Assembly (NCBI GenBank): GCA_947685225.1
Contig: CANTUV010000031.1
Coordinates: 71,529,001-71,593,000, forward strand
Source of the DNA: Garcia nutans
Taxonomy: Eukaryota > Streptophyta > Magnoliopsida > Malpighiales > Euphorbiaceae
Direction of reading: 5' to 3'
DNA length: 64,000 nt
Both the position numbers and the translations under genes were made by a program. The notes beneath the pieces were generated by a model. That model did not search any database and was not told the DNA's origin. It saw nothing but the letters and a program-made list of their open reading frames with translations. Below, piece after piece: positions 60,670-64,000 of this stretch (position 1 is the first letter of the stretch; every line of letters starts with the position of its first letter).

Positions 60670-62747
60670 AGATTTAAAAATTCAAGTTAGAATTTGTTTA
60701 TTCTTGGTTGGATTAAGCGCACACGAGGTGTAACAGTCATTTTTTGAACGTTACAACTTGTACAATTATGCCTATTTTCCCCCAATGGTCATAAAACGAC
60801 TAGTTTTTAAATTTTATCTATAAAAACCTCCATTTTTCAGTCAAATACACTTTTACAAATACTTATACACCTCTTTAAACATTCTCTTAAAGTTTTGAAC
60901 AACAAAGAAGATCATTGTGAAGGTTGCAAGCATCCTTAACACTCTCTCTTATACATTTCTACTTTTTATTCTACATTTCTATTTTTTTTTTGTGTTTTTG
61001 ATATGGCACCCAAACCTAAAACCTCTAAGAAGAAAGCATCAAGCATGAAAAAGGGAAAGGGATAGTCATTAGTGAACCTCTATCTCAACCCAAGCACTTC
61101 ACCTGGAAAAGTATTCAACCCCACAAACCTAAACATAAAACTAAAGAGGAGAAGGCCAAATATTATTTGCTAAAAAAGAGAACTATTGAGCTAACTAAAA
61201 TGCCTGGTGAAGGAATGCTCTTAAACCTCAATATTTAAGAAGAACTCTATAGGTATCATGATAGGATAAGGTGAAGATATTTTTCCTTTCCAAATAAACT
61301 AGGATACCCTAGTCTCTCAAGAGAATTTTTGATGTCCCTTAGAGTAGAAAAGATCCAAAATTGCTCCCATTGGATTCTATGGAATCTATTTTAGGCTATT
61401 TGATTAAGAGTTTTCCCTCTCATTAGAGGAATTTGCTGAAGTTTGTGGTTTTCAAACTCATGGAGCATTCTCTTATTTTGACAAGGACTTTCCTTTGAAG
61501 AATTTTCATCTTTTTGGAGTGAACTATCCATTTAAATATAATATAATAATAGTTCCTCCAAGGCCATCCATTTCAAAACACTAACCTTTTGGCTCCTTCA
61601 TAGGATCATCACTTACACCATTCATCGAAGGAGTGATGGCAATGAGAAAGTTACACATCGTGACTTTTTTTCTTATATGACTTAGAATACAACGAACCCG
61701 TCCAAACCCCCTGATTCCTTATAGACACTTTTCTTCACCATGGGAAGTATAAGGCTAGAACATTCTTTCTCTCTTTTGAAATCACTCAAATTGCAAGGCA
61801 TTTAGGTTTTCTAACGCTTGAAAACTTATCAACCCTAAGTGATCCTCTTGGCCCTGCCACAAACTCCATCAATCTTAATTACCTTGAACATGCTAGATGC
61901 ATTCAAAAAAGTTGATGATCATTATGAGTACACCTATGGAAACAAAGGTGTGATTTAAAGAGAGAAGAAAAGGCCTAGGTACCACATCACATAAGAAGAA
62001 TGAGGAGAACCTATTTCTGTTGAAGTTGAGCACCCTCCAAAACTAACCAAATCTATAAGAGAAAAGGGTGAATCCTTAAAAACCTTAAAGCTCCTTCTCA
62101 AAGCCATTCACTCTCTCTAAAAACAATTCACTCACTTCAAAAAGGATGTCAACAAAAGGATCACCAAACTTAACAAGAAGATTGATCTCTTGGCTCATGG
62201 TCATCATGACATCTATGAGATGAAAGGGAAATTTGATCTCCCTCAATGTGAACTTAGTGATTGGGATGTAGTGAACATGTTGAGAGCTTATATAAAGAAT
62301 CTTTTGGATCCTTCCATGCCAACTCTCCTACTCCATTCCTTGATAAAGAAGAAGGCACTCCTCCTCCTCCATCTAGGAAAGGAAACGAGAAGATCCAAGA
62401 CTAGCTTCTTAGTTACTTTATGTTTTCCTTTATATCTTATGTCCTTTGATATTTTTTATTGCAATATTATGTTTAATGTGATGAACTTATGATTTATGTC
62501 TTTCATCTTTATGCATACATTCATTTTTTATCTTTGTCAAATGGGGAGAAGAAAACATTAATTGAATTTAAAAACAACAACAACTATAGAGAAAGGAGAA
62601 TCATAAGTTTATGGGGAGAAAATAAGAAGAACTAAAATTAAATAATTATTTCAATAATTTGCATTTAAAAATTAGCTCAAATTGATTGATTTGAAATTTA
62701 CCAATGTTTAAATTCAATTTAATCGATAAAGTAAAAAAGGGAAAGAT
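60670..62747 (+). pseudogene. gag-like protein remnant of the short LTR element
   Basis: The reading starts with MAPKPKTSKKKASSMKKGKG (61,003) and goes on in fragments: ISEPLSQPKHFTWKSIQPHK, KAKYYLLKKRTIELTKMPGE, SLEEFAEVCGFQTHGAFSYF, NFHLFGVNYPFKYN, FFLSFEITQIARHLGFLTLE, and a coiled-coil-like tail with FTHFKKDVNKRITKLNKKID (62,131-62,190). This is a repeated type of plant retroelement protein that I do not know by name. Frameshifts and stops break it. A polypurine tract with GGGAAAGA stands just before the 3' LTR. Confidence 0.6.
62733..62747 (+). promoter_or_regulatory. Polypurine tract of the short LTR element
   Basis: AAAAAAGGGAAAGAT directly precedes TGTTAGACAATTAAATTC, the 3' LTR start. 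Confidence 0.75.
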
Positions 62748-63997
62748 TGTTAGACAATTAAATTCTATTTTGATTATTCACAATCAAATTGATGTGTACT
62801 AATAATTTAAAACAAGTTTATTTGTGTAGATACTAAATTTTTAGGCCTCATGCGACCACCCAACATACTGAGCGACCACACAAAGGCTAAAGGAAATAAA
62901 CTCCTTAAAAGCATAGAAGAAATCACTGTCTCTGGATTGGCACATTGAACCATAAACACATTATGCGACCACTACAAGCTTTCGAGTGACTGCATAAACC
63001 AATGAATGAAAATCTCAAAACTCATAGAAGTGATATCATCCAAAGTGTACGATTGAGCATCGATGCACAAACAATTGTGCCATCATTCGTAATTTCGTAC
63101 GACCTCATAATAAGTGGAAAAACTTCTACCAAACCATAGAAGAGTTAGTGTTGAAGTTGTGCGGTGAGAAATTAAATGTGTGACTGCACCACTCCGGAAA
63201 ATTTGAATTTTACCACCAAACTTGCTGGAACAATAACAATTGGACACCTGGAAGAAGGGTTTCAAATTAAACGATAATAATACATTGTGCAACCGCACAT
63301 ATCGTTTATGCAACTGCAAGACATGGCTAGTTGGGTAGATATGATCCTGTCGGGCACTTGAAGATTACCATTGGAAATAACCATTGAAGAAATCTTGAAT
63401 TGTGTGACTACTCCAAATGTATGACGACCACACAAAGAGTCTTAGGCACAATTTAAGTGGAAAACAAGAACCAAACATGTGGGACCACTTCAAATGACTA
63501 GTTAAAGTCCTAATGGCTATAAATTCCAGAAGAAATCTCTTATTTGAAAGGAATTGTGATTCTAATAGCCAAGCATATCAACTTTCACTTCTTTACATCA
63601 AAATTTCTAAATTGTATTGCTTTGAGTATTGGGTGTGAGCATTAAACACTATTATAAGTTTAAGTGCGGGATTTGAAATACTTAGGTTTTAGAGTGAACT
63701 TGAGAAAACTCTTATTGGGTTGTGAGGAAGTTACTCATACCTTATAAAAGTTTGGTGTAAACTTATGAAAATACTAAGTTAGAGTTGAGCTTGTAAAAAC
63801 TCAATATTAGTGAAACCTTAATAAGTTATTAAGGAAGTGGATGTAGGATTGAGGTAATCCCAACCACTGTAAGCTCCTTGTGTTCAATCTTCTCCACTCT
63901 ACTCATTTCTTGCTTTGTTGATTTTAAAGTTTCAATTTGCCATCACTTTTTCAAATCAACCAATTCACCCCCTCTTGGTTGCCATCTTGGGACAACA
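62748..63997 (+). repeat. 3' LTR of the gag-only element
   Basis: It starts TGTTAGACAATTAAATTC and ends TTGGGACAACA. It is co-linear with 59,419-60,669, differing by scattered transitions. The copies share the TTTTTAG(A/G)CCTC(G/A)TGCGAC and GGATTGAGGTAATC phrases. The terminal CA pair is intact here. Confidence 0.87.
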
Positions 63998-64000
63998 AGA

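Larger units (their letters stand above)
59419..63997 (+). mobile_element. Short LTR element with a gag-like remnant only
   Basis: Two direct repeats of 1,251 and 1,250 bases enclose 2.08 kb. Five bases to the left read AGATT; at the right the window ends after AGA, matching its first three bases, which is consistent with a target duplication cut by the edge. No reverse transcriptase or integrase text was found. Its size and content fit a non-autonomous gag-only (TR-GAG or LARD-like) element. Confidence 0.8.

Noticed and set aside
1..64000. tRNA, rRNA or small-RNA genes
   Set aside because: No cloverleaf with box A/box B or ribosomal core was recognised by eye; a covariance-model scan would be needed to exclude them.

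Overview
The window is nuclear DNA from a flowering plant, most likely a eudicot. It is AT-rich, with spliced plant-type genes at the edges and a dense mass of decayed, nested LTR retrotransposons between them. I saw no rRNA or tRNA gene, no CRISPR array and no bacterial-type operon. The only gene that looks intact in its visible part is the 5' half of a LONELY GUY (LOG) cytokinin-activating enzyme at the left edge (minus strand, four exons at 102-772, the rest lying off the window) with its promoter to about 1,175.

Layout. 1-1,175: LOG. 1,176-4,030: AT-rich non-coding DNA. 4,031-11,163: a broken DUF1985/Ulp1-protease gene of the kind often carried by plant transposons, split by a 3.3-kb solo LTR (7,463-10,765) that lands between the catalytic His/Asp part and the Cys part. 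12,953-17,588: two short B3-like fragments either side of a solo LTR (13,632-16,271). 17,779-19,473: a member of a solo-LTR family with TGTTG...CAACA ends. 20,247-41,650: a Tat-lineage Ty3/gypsy element. Its 5' LTR (20,247-24,880) is split by a solo LTR (21,851-24,301); its leader holds an inverted solo LTR of its own family (25,169-27,238); its gag-pol is split by two TGTTG-family LTRs (29,573-36,302 and 37,944-39,669). The first of those is itself split by a gypsy-type solo LTR (30,427-33,859) and a Copia solo LTR (34,048-35,475). The Tat pol stops before integrase and meets an antisense plant-mobile-domain (PMD) gene remnant at 41,634-44,100. 44,297-46,074: a second Copia LTR. 47,072-58,499: a complete but dead Tekay-type chromovirus with both LTRs, a primer-binding site, a polypurine tract and a chromodomain, split in gag by another TGTTG-family LTR. 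59,419-63,997: a short LTR element with two LTRs and only a gag-like remnant.

Most insertions are dated relative to each other by nesting, and many have matching 5-bp target-site duplications that I could read directly (TCTTC, TGATG, TTATG and GTTAA perfect; CCTAG/CCTTG, CGATA/CGACA, TAAGA/TAGGA and GTAGC/ATAGC with one mismatch). The most striking unexplained pattern is a short palindromic unit, ACACGGCC...GGCCGTGT or its ACACGCCC...GGGCGTGT variant, which forms hairpin arrays inside LTRs of several unrelated families. A second point of interest is the antisense PMD gene directly beyond the Tat pol.
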